64,000 nt of DNA from Panax quinquefolius (lineage: Eukaryota > Streptophyta > Magnoliopsida > Apiales > Araliaceae), in assembly GCA_020205615.1 (NCBI GenBank), contig CM035162.1:34932479-34996478 (forward strand), written 5' to 3'. Numbering within the stretch: position 1 is the stretch's first letter; each line of letters begins with the position of its first letter. The notes beneath the pieces were generated by a model. It saw nothing but the letters and a program-made list of their open reading frames with translations, made no database searches and had not been told where the DNA came from. The position numbers were made by a program, and so were the translations under genes. This document shows positions 35,040 to 47,590 of the stretch, one piece after another.

Positions 35040-36176
35040 TTTGACTTTTACGGGGCGGACCTTTGGTGCCTCCATCCTAGTTAATTTGTCTTGATGGCAA
35101 TAAAAATCGAGCTAAGTGACCTTCTCTTCCACAATTATAACATGCTTTGAATGGCGTAGCGCGCGATTCGGATGATGTGTCCCTCTTCTCGCATTTGAAG
35201 CATATGATAGGTGGTCTTTCTCCTTCCTTAACAACGGTCTTTGGTCTTGGCGTCTTTCCATCATTGTTGAATCTCCGTTTCTTGAAATGTCCATTCTTAT
35301 TGTTTTGTACGATTACCACCAAAAGTGGTTACCATATCTCGGCTTTGTTGATTCCCTCACGCTTGTTGTCAAAGCCGATGACTACTCTCATTTGGTATTA
35401 TAACTTTCTTGGTTTTGCTCTCTCTTTTAGTTACGTTGACTCGTTATCGCGCTCCACTAAGCGAGCCCTATTTACAACATCGAATACAAACCACGGTTTA
35501 TGAAAATAAGATGTTGGCGTATCTCGAAACTTGAAACCTCTTAAAAACATTAGCGCCATTCTCTCTTCATTATCCACAGAGTGGGGCCTGGCCGTGATAA
35601 CTCATAAATTTTGCCTCGTATTGCGACACGGTCGTATTGTTTTGTTCGACTTGATAAACTCCACCTCCTTCATGTGGCGAATACTTTCGGGAAAGTATTT
35701 GTCGTTGAGCGACTCTGGAACTTCTCCCGAAGATATCTTGATCTGGCGAGGTTGAGTCGTTTCTGGAATTCCCACCGATGTCTGCCTCTCCGCGCACGTA
35801 AAAGCGTGAAAAGGAACCTTTTGCTCCTCGGAGCATCCCAGACATCAAATATCTTGGTAATCTGCTTTATCCATGCTTCGCGAAAGTGGTTTTGGCTCTC
35901 CCTTAAACTCCGGTGGTCCCGGCTCCTTGAATTGTTTAGCGGTGACCGCTTGAGAGTTTTCAAGTGTTTCCACCTACGTTTTGGGCGAAATCGCTCTACT
36001 TTCTTTGTTGCATAAATTACATAAAACCTCTGAACATTTGATCGTTCATCATTTGGTCGGTGTTGTTGTTTGTGAGGATTATCGCCTTCACGATGCACAT
36101 TATCACGATTATTGATATGTGGTGAATCAGCGATGCTTTGTGCTCCATTCTTATTCTCAACATTCTCGGATGTCAT
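35040..36176 (-). pseudogene. Gag remnant with zinc knuckles
   Basis: The start MTSENVEN is at 36176, as in the plus copy. The nucleocapsid end at 35077-35322 has CFKC, then CYNCGREGHLARF. Here the first Cys pair of the knuckle is intact but the last Cys is lost by frameshift, the opposite of the plus-strand copy. Several frames cover the middle (35570-35848 and 35670-36194). Confidence 0.75.
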
Positions 36177-36362
36177 TTTGAGATCTTGCCACAAAACAAA
36201 AGATTAATTGACATTTAACAATTATCTTTATATTACGTGAAACCAATAAAATAGCACAAAAAAACTTAGGTAGGTCATACTTAGCGAAGAGTATTCCCGT
36301 CTCTCCCCTCTAGTACTTTTCTCACATCTTAGCCGGGATCGTATCCATAGCTTTGATACTGT

Positions 36363-38868
36363 TGTGGCGCCCCCCAAAATTAGGTATACATCACCCATCT
36401 TGGGTGCGCCACTTACGTAGTGCAAATTTAAATCTGACTTATTAACATAAGCGTAGGTATGCAATCGACATAAAGCGTGAGTTTAAATACAAATATAAAT
36501 CTACTAGATATTATCTGAACTCGAACAAAAGTCCTCATTACAATTATTATCACACTATTTCACGAATAGTGAGGACTACTAATCTTATCTTGAGGACCAT
36601 CACTCGTTTCCCAGGCTAAGTCCCGGTATATTCTCATTTCACGAAGAAACGGTGAAAGAAAGGGTGAGCTCAACTAGCCCGATAAGAAATATTATGACTA
36701 AGATAATGCAAAATAAATTATCAATAGTCTTGACAATATTAAGCGATAAAATACAATAAACAACCGGTTTAAGCTGCGGTGAATATCTGATCCATTAAAA
36801 AAGTCAGTAGAAAATAAAATCTACTATCTTTTATGATTTTAAAGGTTTTTCATCCTTTATTATAAATGAGACTCGACTTTAATAAATAATCCACATCATC
36901 GAATCACCCTTTTCTGACGAGGATATTCTTTAGTATCGCGATCCACAATTATTCACCTTTTCTACGGGCGAGAATAGTTGTGTATTCATTAATAATCATG
37001 ATCGTACCAACAAGCATCCATCGATACACTTCTGACCCTTTGAGGATTTTTTTTACCACATCATTTGTAACATTACGGTCGTGATTACAAGAATAATCCA
37101 CAGTGTCGTAATCATACCAAGTCCATCCATGCTCTACGAGGCCACGAGATGACTTTAAAAAAATATAAAAATGAGGATGATGACAATGATATAAAAATTG
37201 ATAAAACAAGTTCAAAATTATTTTATCCGAGGAATTTTTAACGTCAATTGTCGACATGATCTTCTTTGTAGAGTAAAATTCAAGAATGATCGGAAGAATA
37301 TTTCCATGAAAAGATCTTTGGATGAAACATTGAATATCGAGGATATTCTACTAATTTCATGGAGTATAGAAGTCAAAGTTTTAACTTATTTGGGTATAAT
37401 AAAGAATGGAATAACAAAAGAAATCACCGTGCATGCGGTGCTTGCGCATGAGGCGAGTTATTCAGCGAGAATAATAATAACGGAACCGGTCGGTGAAATT
37501 CACACGCAAGCGGGATGTTCAACGAATATAATAAATGGAACCCGGTCCGGTGTAAAACACGCGAGATAGGATATTCAGCGAGAATGATAAAAAAGCGGAA
37601 CCGGTCGGTGTAAAACACGAACGAGGATGTTCAGCGAATAATAATAAAAAAGCGGAACCGGTCGGTGTAAAACACTGCGAGCGGGATGTTCAGCGAATAA
37701 TAATAAAAGGCGGAACCGGTCGGTGTAAAACACTGTGACGGGATGTTCCAGAGAATAATAGAAGAATGTCACCAAGTATAGGGTGAAACCGGCGTATCGA
37801 GTTATTCAACAGAATAATAAGCGATGGAATAACATAAGGATTTCACCAGTATAGGGTATCTGGCGTATCTGAGGTTATGTATAGGGTATGCCACTTTTAC
37901 GAGTTATTCAACGAATAATAGTGAATGGAATAACGAAGTTCTCTTGAAGAAGAAGAAACAACACCCTACCTTAAAAAGAAGCTGAATATAGAAGTAGTGA
38001 AGTAGCGAGAATACTCTTCTTCTTTCATAACTTTCTCTCTATAACTTCTACTATAATTTCTCTCTACAGAGTTTGATGAATTAAATAAGAAAATAATGAA
38101 GGAATGAGCTTATTTTATAGGAAAATGGAATGCATAGTAACTAATCCATGAGCGGTCCAGTTGATTTACTTTAATCGGCGGTCCATATATTAAAAGCAAA
38201 ATCTTTTAAATAAAATATAATATATTATTTATATAAAAACATTTTACTATCTGCACCTTATCATACGCAAAACCTTATGCAAAACAACATATCTGAAAAC
38301 TTATCGTAATAAAATATAATATATTTTATTTATAAAATAACTTTAATAAAGTATTACATTTTATATAAAAAGATGTTTACATTTTATTACGTTAATAATC
38401 TGAATAAAACAAAAGCGTCGTTATCGCTATAATAATTCATATTATTAATAAATGATAATGGAATCAAACTAAGTGACTTCTCACATAAGCATCGATAATC
38501 AATCTGGTGGTGTCTTCTTATGCGACCACACGTATTCTTTGTACTTTTACTACTTAGAGTAGTTCAATGATATCAGCGGTAAAACTTCATGCGTTATTTG
38601 ATAAAATATTTTTGTCTTTTCTCGATCAAACAATAATTACATTGTGGGGTCCACCAATGATTGGTAGTTATCTGAATATTCCTGCTTAAATGAATATTCC
38701 CAGAGCCAATCGAATATAATATAACCACTTGTATACTTTGCAAAATTTATAAATATTACCCAAATATTACCCACAAAAATAATATTTATAACATATCAAA
38801 TTATTCCATAATATTCAAAAATAATATTTATAGAAAATTTCATCTTTATTTATAAAAGCTGGGTCTTA
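36363..38868 (-). repeat. Inverted chromovirus 5' LTR
   Basis: Starts TGTGGCGCCCCCC next to the primer-binding region (AGCTTTGATACTG at 36350-36362, read in reverse) and ends GCTGGGTCTTA. It contains hairpin array 1 at about 37400-37960 and degraded array 2 at about 36890-37150. Confidence 0.82.
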
Positions 38869-41189
38869 ATATTTCTTCTTTAAATTAGTTGAGCTCACCG
38901 CTTTTCTTTCAATTGTTCTCTTCGTGAAATGAGAATATAAGCAGGGACGAGTCGAGGAACGGAGTGATGGATCGATGATAAGATATTCTTGGTCCTCACT
39001 ATTACGTTAAATAAAGTGACAATAAATGTAATGAGGACTTATTACGAGAGTGGATATTGTCTAGAAGACAATATTTGTATTGAAACTCATGACTCTCTTG
39101 TTGTATATTAAAGATTGTATTTGTATTCTGTACCATGTATTTAGCGACTCAGAATAGGTGAAGGATACCTATTTTGGGGGCGTCACATTATTTGAATAAT
39201 ATTATTAGATAACATTATTGGCAATGTCTAGAAGTTCTGTCAAGGAGAGGTTTGGTCATCTAATTGCGCACCAGTAAGGAGAAATCATTATCGAAAAGCC
39301 CCCTCTTTCCTGGGAATCACCTGATTGTCATAATTGTGATTCTGTAATATTATTTGTGAATAATTAATTATTAATTTATATGATAAAGAAATATTTATTT
39401 GATGCGGATATAAATGATGGATTTATTTATGTGGTTATCTATAAAGGAATTAATGTTGAGGTGTTTTATCAGTATGTTGTCGGATTGGAGGTATTAAAAG
39501 ATCAAATCGGTGTTCTTAAAATCCTATTTCGTGAGTTATAAATTTAATCCGACCGTTGGATCGTTGTGATTTTTGGATATGTTATACATATATTAGTCGA
39601 GTATATGTCCACATATTTTGAACCGTTAAAAATTAACGCATGATTTGTTATGAATTTTAAAAGGTGTTAAAAATCATCTGTTTATGGATTTCAGATATTT
39701 TATGTCTGGAATTTGGAAAAACTTAAAGCTACAAAGTTGTAGAGAATTCGATTTCGTGTGGAATGGACATAAAAGTCGTATTTTTCTAATAAAAGGGTTA
39801 TTTATTATGAATTACTGAATTTTCAGAAAATAAAATAATTTTTATTAAAATTGGGTGAGACCCACTTTTGGTTGGTGTTGAAAACATGTGCTAGAATTTT
39901 TGTTCAAGGGTGATGGCTAGTCTTGGTTGGTTTTGGTAGGTGTAGGAAAATAAAATAATAATATTATTTTATTATTTTAGTCTCCTTTGGCGTTCTAGCA
40001 TTTTCTTATAAATAGGCGCTTAAATTAGAATTAAAAATCACACCAAAAATAAGTTTTCTTTCTCTCTATATTATCGAGCGTATTTTTGTGAGTATTTAGA
40101 TACTTTGAGAGTTGCTATTCAGTACAAGGTTCCTTCGGCTTTATATTCCGGTCAGAAATACTGCTCTTTTGAGGTAAGAGATTGTAAGGGTTATTATATT
40201 TTTCAGTTTTGTAATTTTTTAGACTCTCAAAAATTCTGGAAAAATTTGAAATGATAATTTGATGAGTTTTCTAGATTGTGTCCAAAAATGGCGATTTTTG
40301 GATGTATAGATTAAGAGTTATGAATTTTATGAAAAAAACTATTTTAAAAGTAAACCCTTATAACTCCTTGTGGTTAACTTCAAAATTGGTGAAATTTTTA
40401 TTGGGAGTACATGTATATAATAGCAGTATACTTTGTAAATTTCAAAATTTGTGGACAAAAATACAGTTTATGATAAATGTCTAAATATTCGGCTGTTTTG
40501 GCCATATGAAAAATAGTAAATGAATTTTAAAATTTCTGAGAAAAATATATGTTCAATATGGAACTATATTCTGCTAAATCCCAGAAAAGAAAATTTGTTT
40601 GTACTGATTTGGTATTTTTCATGAAAATGGACTAGTTATGAGTAAATAAATTAAATATGTTATGTGAAGTAAGAAAATTAGAAAATAGGTTTTTATGGCT
40701 TGAGAATCCTATATGAGGTATATGTAGATTTTTTATGAGGGTTTTGGTGATTGGTGATGAAATCTTATGAGTTTGGCATTTTAGGATGATTAAATACATT
40801 ATTTAGTAAAGTGTAAACAATTAAAATAAATATTTTATAAGTTTAAGTAATGTTATTCTTTCAATATCATTATACCGAAATATTGGTATGAATTTTATTG
40901 TGGAATTTCTACATTTTTCATGTCGGGGTAACTATTCATGAATTACTATTCATGAGTTACTATTCACGAGTTACTATTCACGGGGTACTATTTGCGACAA
41001 AATTGGTTTCTTTTTCTGACTAAATTATCGTTGATTTATGAATCTTACTCTTGAAATTAAATGCAGTTGTTGATCATATTGTTTTTATTATGATATATAA
41101 CATTTTTATAATCCTGGTGATGAAATTTCTCTTTGACTTGAGTGTAAAGATGGGTAGATTATTGGTATGATCGTGACTATGGGTTCTCT

Positions 41190-41540
41190 TTGGCCAGTAG
41201 TGTAAAGTTGAGTTGTTGACTGGTATGATCATGACCACTGAATTTATAATTGAATATCTTTAGCTTAAGTGCAAAGGTGAATTGATTAACATGATTATAA
41301 TTATTGTTTATATAAATTATGAAATGATTAAATATTTCTTTGAGATATTAATATCTTTGGTCGTAGTGCAAAGATGACATGTTGTTGAATATCTTTGGCC
41401 TGTAGTGCAAAGATGATCTGTTGTTGAATATCTTTGGCTTGTAGTGCAAAGATGACCTGTTGTTGAATATCTTTGTGATGGTGCAAAGATGATTGATTAC
41501 TAATGAATATCTTTGGCCCGTAGCGCAAAGATGAATTTAT
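41190..41540 (+). repeat. Hairpin array 2 in LTR 3
   Basis: Five or six units at about 40-bp spacing. The unit at about 41466 has the loop changed to TGATGGTG while the ATCTTTG/CAAAGAT stem is kept. Confidence 0.75.
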
Positions 41541-42174
41541 TAGTATGATTATGAACATGAACTGTGATTTGGTATAACCATGATCTTTGATGTTTCAGGT
41601 AAAGACAGGTGATTAAAATTATCTTCGTCTTGGATGAGAAGATGAATTTAGAACCACAATTATGATTATGAGTTATTCACATAATTGTGGGCAGGAACTG
41701 TTTATTGATGTTACAGGGCTAAAACATTATTGGTGGACTTTTAACATGGAGAAGATAATAGACTTTATGGTCTATTTGACTCTTCTAATGGATTACTCGT
41801 TCCGCTGCAATTATTGTTGAAAAGTTTTATCATCTACCATATGTTCTAAATCTCTGATTTATTACTGACGAAGGCTATTGATAATTTAATTATCTTTAGT
41901 CATGATATCCTTTACTGGGCTAGTTGTGCTCACCATTTTGCTTCATAATTCCTTTCAGGTAATAAGAGTGTTCTTAAATTGACGGGGATACGAGGGAATA
42001 GAACGGTGGTCTATAGCTGTTGAGGTTCTCCCTAAATAGTATGAAAATAATTTTATTGAGAACTTTAGATAAGTGTGTCGTATTGTATACATAATTTGAT
42101 ATTTAATTTTGGTGAACCGAATAGGGTGAGGTGAACCCAACTTTGGAAGGGTGTTTTGCCACTTTATCATATAA

Positions 42175-42524
42175 GATGTCTAATGACATACAACCTCGTG
42201 TTATCATAAGATGTGGGTTGTGCACATCCACTTCCCGAGTAGTATATCTACGAGCACTACCTATATGATCTTGGAGTTTGGTTGAAATATAATTTTCAAT
42301 TGCGAATGTGGAGATAGTGATATGTCGAGAGAGACTCACCATTGGAAAGAACATGATAGTAAGCTTCTCATTTTTCTTTGGGAATCTATTGGGTTAACCA
42401 AGGATAATTACATGGGCATATGATATCTATCATAACCTGACGCACGGCCTCCCATGTACGAAGGTTTCCTTGAGCACTTCCCAAAGATTTTAATTTTTAA
42501 AACAGTTATTGACTGTACCTTTAT
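42175..42524 (+). pseudogene. LTR-borne ORF, broken copy in LTR 3
   Basis: ATGTCTAATGACATACAACC aligns with the 122-codon ORF, but indels near 42212, 42238, 42305 and 42335 break the frame. Confidence 0.4.
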
Positions 42525-42722
42525 GTAAGGTGCCATTGTGACGTGCTATCCACAGTTAGGACATGAGTCACAGTTGGTATATATTTGTATCAAACTCACA
42601 ACATATGTGTTTTTGTCTTTTGCACGACAATTGTAGTAATAAAGTTGTAGTTGTTTTCTGTACCATGTATTTGGCGACTCAGAATAGGTTGAATGGATTA
42701 GACCTATTTTGGGGGCGTTACA

Positions 42723-42742
42723 GTTTCTCAACAATCCCCCAC
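42723..42742 (-). other. GTTTC duplication, copia LTR tip and polypurine tract
   Basis: GTTTC (42723-42727) is the second copy of the array's target duplication. TCAACA (42728-42733) completes the copia 3' LTR. ATCCCCCAC (42734-42742) is the copia polypurine tract in reverse. Confidence 0.9.
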
Positions 42743-43275
42743 ATGAATGAAAATTGAAAACAAAGGAATTCGATGTGGTGATAACCCTTTACAGTTGATA
42801 TTAGCATATGATAGGTAGGCATCAACTCTTGAACCTTCCATTGTGAAGTAAATTTACTTTACTAGCAGACTAGTAGACGTGATGTTCTTGAACTATTTTT
42901 TCGTTTGTGTAAACGATGATATACCTCACACAAATACCAACATAACACGGTTTTGGTTCTCATGGTTATGATCATTATGGTTGTGAACATCTCCTGGTTC
43001 TGCAAGAATTTAAGAGAACTAAAACTCATTAGTTTTCCTTGAAGCGACCCCACTTCATTCTCACATATGTGATTTTATTTTTTTATTCAGATTACTGACA
43101 CACAAGAATCATTAAAAGCATAGCTTAACCTTACCCGATTTTATATCACTGTTTACAGATAAGGGTTAGACCCCTTACAATGATAATACATTGTCTATGC
43201 AATTAGGTTATCCCATTGAAAATAGATTCTGGTATCTACAGTCAACAAGGTTGAATTTTTCTTCACATAGAACCT
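42743..43275 (-). other. Copia 3' untranslated internal segment
   Basis: Lies between the end of the RT-RNase H frame and the polypurine tract. No convincing coding sequence was seen; ORFs here are short and unrelated to known domains. Confidence 0.5.
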
Positions 43276-44487
43276 TTAAATACTTATTGCCATCAATCCT
43301 ATTCTTCTTGATGTCGTTTCAACTTGATCTCGGTTTAAACCTTTGGTTAGCGGATCCGCAATGTTATCCTTTGATTTTATATAATCAACAGAGATAACCC
43401 TCGTTGTGATCAGTTGCCTAACGGTATTGTGACGATGATGCATGTGTCTCGACTTACCGTTATACATCACGTTCCGTGCTCTTTTAATCGATGCTTGATT
43501 ATCACAATGTAAACAAATTGTGTGCACAGGCTTGGGCCATTCAGGAATATCCTCCAAGAAGTTTCGTAAACATTCAACTTCTTCTCCGATTTTATCCAGA
43601 GCTACAAACTCAGACTCCATCGTGGATTTAGTTATGATCATTTGCCTTGAGGATTTCCAGGACACTGCTCCTCCCCCCAAAGTGAACACGTATCCACTTG
43701 TACCTTTGGAGTTCTTTATATCAAAAATCCAACTAGCATCAGAGAATCCTTTTAATACTATAGGTTCTCTCGTACAGTGCAGCCCATAATTACGAGTGTA
43801 TCTTAAATACCAAAGTATCCTAACGATAGCTTTCCAGTGGTTATCCCCTGGATTACTCGTGTATTTGCTTAAACTGTTTACAGTGAAAGTAATATCAGGT
43901 TTTGTACAAGTCATGAGATACATCAGACTACCTATAACCCTTGCGTATTTTACTTGGTCAACGCTTTCAGCTTTGTTTTTACAGATATGTTGGCTGATGT
44001 CTAGAGGAGTTTTAGCTTCACTAGAATCATCCTTGCTAAACTTCCCAAGTATCTTGTCCACGTAATGTGACTCGGTTAAAATGAAACCGTTAGGTGAACG
44101 TTTGATTTGGAATCCCAAAATCACATCAGCCAGTCCCATATCTTTCATATCAAACTTAGAGTTTAACATGTCCTTAGTATTTTTCACTATATTTTCATTA
44201 CTACCCACAATAAGTATGTCGTCAACATACAAACATAGAATAATATATCCTTTGTTTGTGATTTTGACATAAATACATTTGTCACATTCGTTTATATTAT
44301 AGCCATTAGCCATCATAACATCATCAAATTTCTGATGCCATTGTTTTGGTGCTTGCTTTAGTCCATATAAGGACTTCACCAATTTACAAACTTTTCTTTC
44401 CTGACCTGGAACTACACAACCTTCAGGTTGTTCCATGTAGATCTCTTCATCAAGATCTCCATTTAGAAAGGCTGTCTTAACGTCCAT
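43276..44487 (-). pseudogene. Copia reverse transcriptase and RNase H, largely intact
   Basis: 403 uninterrupted codons, beginning inside the RT domain at [10 protein letters not shown], a block that is normally internal, so the ATG is not the true start. It includes YGLKQAP at 41-47, the catalytic YVDD at 87-90 and the IGSLMYL region at about 185-191. RNase H follows with D250 (SDASW), E291, D329 (HCDNQAS) and the ADPLTK end motif at 377-382. A TGA lies just before it (about 44507-44509), and further in-frame stops lie upstream to 44924. The last part of copia pol has survived far better than gag. Confidence 0.9.
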
Positions 44488-45280
44488 TTGATGTACTTCG
44501 AGATTTCATAAAGCGGCAATAGCAAGTATCGTCCTAATAGAGGTTATTATCAACACTGGAGAATACATATCAAAGTAATCAAGGCCTTCCTTTTGTTTAT
44601 ATCCTTTTATAACCAATATGGCCTTGTACTTATCAATTGTTCCATCTGCTTTCATTTTCCGTGTGAAAATTCATTTAGAACTTAGTGGTTTCGTTCCCAG
44701 AGGAAGGTCCACTAATTCCCAGGTATGATTTTGCATGATGAAATCAATTTCACTTCTTATAGCCTCTTTCTATAAAGGACTATCTGTTGAATTTACATCT
44801 TGACTGTAATTCTGAGGTTCAACCTTTAGCATATAGGTTAGAAAGTCTAATCCAAAAGATTTTTCAACCCTTGCCCTTTTACTCCTTCTAGGCTCTACCT
44901 CTTCATTTTCTTCTACTTCAACTTCATGTTGAATGTCTTGTTATCTTCATTAATGCCTCGAGAGATCGTTTAGAACCCGATGCAATCTCTTCACGTTTGC
45001 ATGGAAAAATGTGTTCAATGAATGAAGCATTCTTTGATTCCATGAATGTGTTTGTGTGTATATCAGGATTCTTAGAATCATGAACAAGAAACCGATATGC
45101 ATTACTGTGAAGCGCATAACCCATGAAAATACAATCCACCGTCTTTGGACTTATTTTTATTTTCTTTGGCAACGGAGCCAAAAATTTTGCAAGACACCCC
45201 CACACTTTTAAGTAGTTATAGGAAGGTTTCCTTCCTTTCCATAACTCATGTGGTGTCTTGTCTAATTTCTTACGTGGCAC
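44488..45280 (-). pseudogene. Copia integrase C-terminus and RT N-terminus
   Basis: 44924-45280 is open and has the copia integrase post-core motifs (TPHELWKGRKPSYNYLKVWGC, then DCIFMGYA). Towards the RT the frame continues with RRSKRARVEKSFG and LVDLPLGTKP, but is closed by at least three single stop codons (about 44507, 44670 and 44773). Confidence 0.8.
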
Positions 45281-45296
45281 CTTATTTAAAAGGTAA

Positions 45297-45701
45297 TTAG
45301 CTGATAAGATAACTTCCCCCCCACATGTTTTGTGGCAACCCAGAACTGTTTAGCATCGCATTCATCATCTCTTTCAGAGTACGATTCTTGCGTTCCGCTA
45401 CCCCATTAGATTGAGGGGAGTAAGGTGTTGTAACCTCATGAATAATACCATGTTGGGAGCAAAACTTACCAAATGGTTCAACGTATTCACCACCACGATC
45501 ACTCCTTACCACCTTAATTTTCTTATTAAGTTGGTTTTCAACTTCCTGCTTATAAAGAACAAATTTCTCTAAAGCTTCATCTTTGCTTTTAAGAAAATAT
45601 ACATAGCTATATTTTGTACTATCATAAATGAAAGTGATAAAAAATTTATTATCCCCCTTTGTTTGTATACATTTTAAATCGCATACATCACTATGTATCA
45701 A
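45297..45701 (-). pseudogene. Copia integrase catalytic core
   Basis: 134 open codons. DDE residues are visible: D5 (HSDVC), D68 (RSDRGGEY) and E103 ([10 protein letters not shown]). A frameshift near 45290 separates it from the C-terminal part. Confidence 0.88.
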
Positions 45702-46227
45702 ATCAAGTGGTTCTGTATTTCTTTCAACTGTATGAAATGAAGATCTTGTTAATTTTGATTCAACACAAATTTCACATTTATGTTTATGATCAATTTGGAA
45801 TTTTGGAATATGTTATAAATTAATTAACCTATGTAGGGTATCATAATTTAAATGTCCAAGTCGACCATGCCATTAATTAAGTGACTCAGTGATATAAGCA
45901 GAATAAGTATTATTCTTATTATTAATCATTTCATTGGACTTACTAGAGATGGCATTAATTTTCCACATGCCATTACAAACATACCCCTTTCCCATATACA
46001 TTCCCCCTTTTGACAAAACAAACTTGTTCGATTCAAATACCATCCTAAAACCATGAGTGTTTAGGAGGCTACTAGATACAAGATTCTTTATAATTTTAGG
46101 AATATAAGAACATTCTTCAACGTCACTTCTTTTCCCGAAGTCATCTTCAGAATTACAATACCACTTCCCTTGATCTTGGAAGTTGCAGCATTGCCCATGT
46201 AGAGCTTCTCCCCATTCTTGCTGGGAA
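45702..46227 (-). pseudogene. Copia protease and integrase zinc finger, degraded
   Basis: The stretch corresponds to the protease (LYMGNAATSKIKGSG near 46150-46200) and the GAG-pre-integrase zinc-binding region, with several stop codons. The catalytic protease DSG/DTG triplet is not identifiable. Confidence 0.6.
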
Positions 46228-47364
46228 CTAGTTCAACAAAGGAATCTTTGTCACAACAGGCATGACGTGTGGCACCTGTATCCAGCCACCATTCCCTTGG
46301 ATTTGAGTCAATGAGACTTCAGAAATCACAACACATAAGTTGATGTCAGACACATCTCTAGCAATTTCTTCCACAACATGTGCTTTATTAGGCTTCAACT
46401 TTCTAGGCAGTCTACATTCAGGGGACTTGTGCTCCGCCTTGTTGCAATTGTAGTATTTTCCATTGAATTTTGGTTTCTTGGAAATGCCACCCTTAGGACC
46501 CAGTTTGGACCCAGATTGAGGCTTTTTGCCTTTCTTGGAGTCTTTATTGACCTCCACCACATTCACCCTAGCCTCAGACTGGTGGGCAACGTTGGAGAAT
46601 TTCTTCTCCGAGCCTTTGTTGTCTTCCTCGATACGAAGTCTAACAATTAGCTCTTCAACTTCATCTCCTTTCGCTTAAGCTTAAGGTAATTTTTGAAGTC
46701 TTTCCAACCAGGTGGTAACTTTTCAATAATACAAGCCACTTGGAAAGATTCACTAATTACCATACGTTCAGCATGAATCCCATGGATAATCAGCTGGATT
46801 TCTTGAACTTGATTCACAACAGTTTTGGAATCAACCATTTGGAAATTCAGGAATTGTCTCACTAAAAATTTCATAGCGCCAGCATCCTCTGATCTGTATT
46901 TCCGGTCCAAGGATATATTCCCATAGTTCCTTTGTCGTTGTCTTAATACTGTATACACTATAAAGTGCATCAGTTAGACCGTTCAAAATGTAATTACGAC
47001 AAAGGAAATCAGATTATTTCCATGCCTCAATTGCATTGTAGGCGGTGACATTATCCACCTCATCATCTCTGATAACAGGAGGATCATCCTTCACGCAATT
47101 AGCCAAATTCAGCATAGTAAGGTAAAATAACATCTTCTGTTGCCAAGTCTTAAAATTCACACCAGTGATTTTTTCTGACTTTTCGCTGTGACTGAAAGGT
47201 ATGGTTTGGCGGGGAGCCGCAATCTGGAAACCAGACCCGTATATAGGACCAGAACCAATGTTTTGTGAACCAGATACGTTCTGTCCATCGGTGTCATTCT
47301 GTGAACCAGAACATGGATTGTTCTGTGGACCAGTTGGAACAATTTTATTCTCAGGAATATTCAT
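46228..47364 (-). pseudogene. Copia gag, broken
   Basis: The start ATG is at 47364. 47014-47364 is open with the UBN2-type capsid motif (FSHSEKSEKITGVNFKTWQQKMLFYLTMLNL). There is a stop near 47011. 46647-46970 continues the capsid ([34 protein letters not shown]). 46228-46566 contains the nucleocapsid knuckle, in which the first Cys is Tyr (YYNCNKAEHKSPEC) while CX4HX4C is kept. Confidence 0.82.
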
Positions 47365-47590
47365 TCTGAAATTACAAACAGACTAAGTTAATCTCAAAAC
47401 AAAAAACAACAAACACCAAACTATTTTGAATAGGAAACATATTCTTATTTATTTATCCCAGAACGGTCCAAGTGAGTATTGACCAAGAACAGTCCAAATA
47501 AGAAAACCAAGTCAAGGTATTCCAAAGCAAATGTATAATCTGTAACTTAATAAAAGATTAAACAAAACCAAAGAAATAATGTCTTAAGAT

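Larger units (their letters stand above)
29082..38868 (-). mobile_element. Inverted decayed chromovirus
   Basis: Read on the minus strand: 5' LTR 36363-38868, primer-binding region 36348-36362, gag, protease, reverse transcriptase, RNase H, integrase, then 3' LTR 29082-31560. It is closely related to the plus-strand element at 12496-22212. It is densely frameshifted. No matching target-site duplication is visible (GGATC at left, ATATT at right), consistent with a deletion at the junction. Confidence 0.88.
28491..39187 (+). mobile_element. Gypsy LTR remnant split by an inverted chromovirus
   Basis: The outer ends TGTAAGGCCCC (28491) and GGCGTCACA (39187) are flanked by TTATT (28486-28490 and 39188-39192). 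Only about 590 bp of the LTR start (28491-29081) and about 320 bp of the LTR end (38869-39187) remain. The middle roughly 1.5 kb of the LTR is missing, apparently lost when or after the minus-strand element entered. A long (AT)n tract is at 28952-28990. Confidence 0.8.
5063..42722 (+). mobile_element. Tandem giant-LTR gypsy array (LTR-int-LTR-int-LTR), hosting later insertions
   Basis: The outer ends are TGTAAGACC (5063) and GGGGCGTTACA (42722), flanked by the perfect duplication GTTTC (5058-5062 and 42723-42727). After removing three later insertions with their duplications, the array is 12,872 bp: LTR 4069, internal 333, LTR 4039, internal 333, LTR 4098. Both internal regions have a primer-binding site TGGTATCAGAGCTTAG directly after the LTR and a purine tract AAGGAGGGGAGAT directly before the next LTR. 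Almost all gag and pol is absent, so the element is non-autonomous and would depend on a related chromovirus. Multi-LTR arrays of this form can arise by unequal recombination between LTRs or by aberrant reverse transcription. Confidence 0.88.
27923..42722 (+). repeat. Array LTR 3 (interrupted by a 10.7-kb insertion)
   Basis: The pieces are 27923-28490 and 39193-42722, net about 4.1 kb. The insertion at 28491-39187 has the duplication TTATT. TATA box at 40007-40014, short tandem repeats at 40926-40996, hairpin array 2 at 41190-41540, decayed ORF at about 42175-42524. It ends GGGGGCGTTACA directly at the GTTTC duplication. Confidence 0.9.

Noticed and set aside
29082..38868. Possible target duplication for the inverted chromovirus
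   Set aside because: The flanks GGATC and ATATT do not match, so no duplication is claimed.
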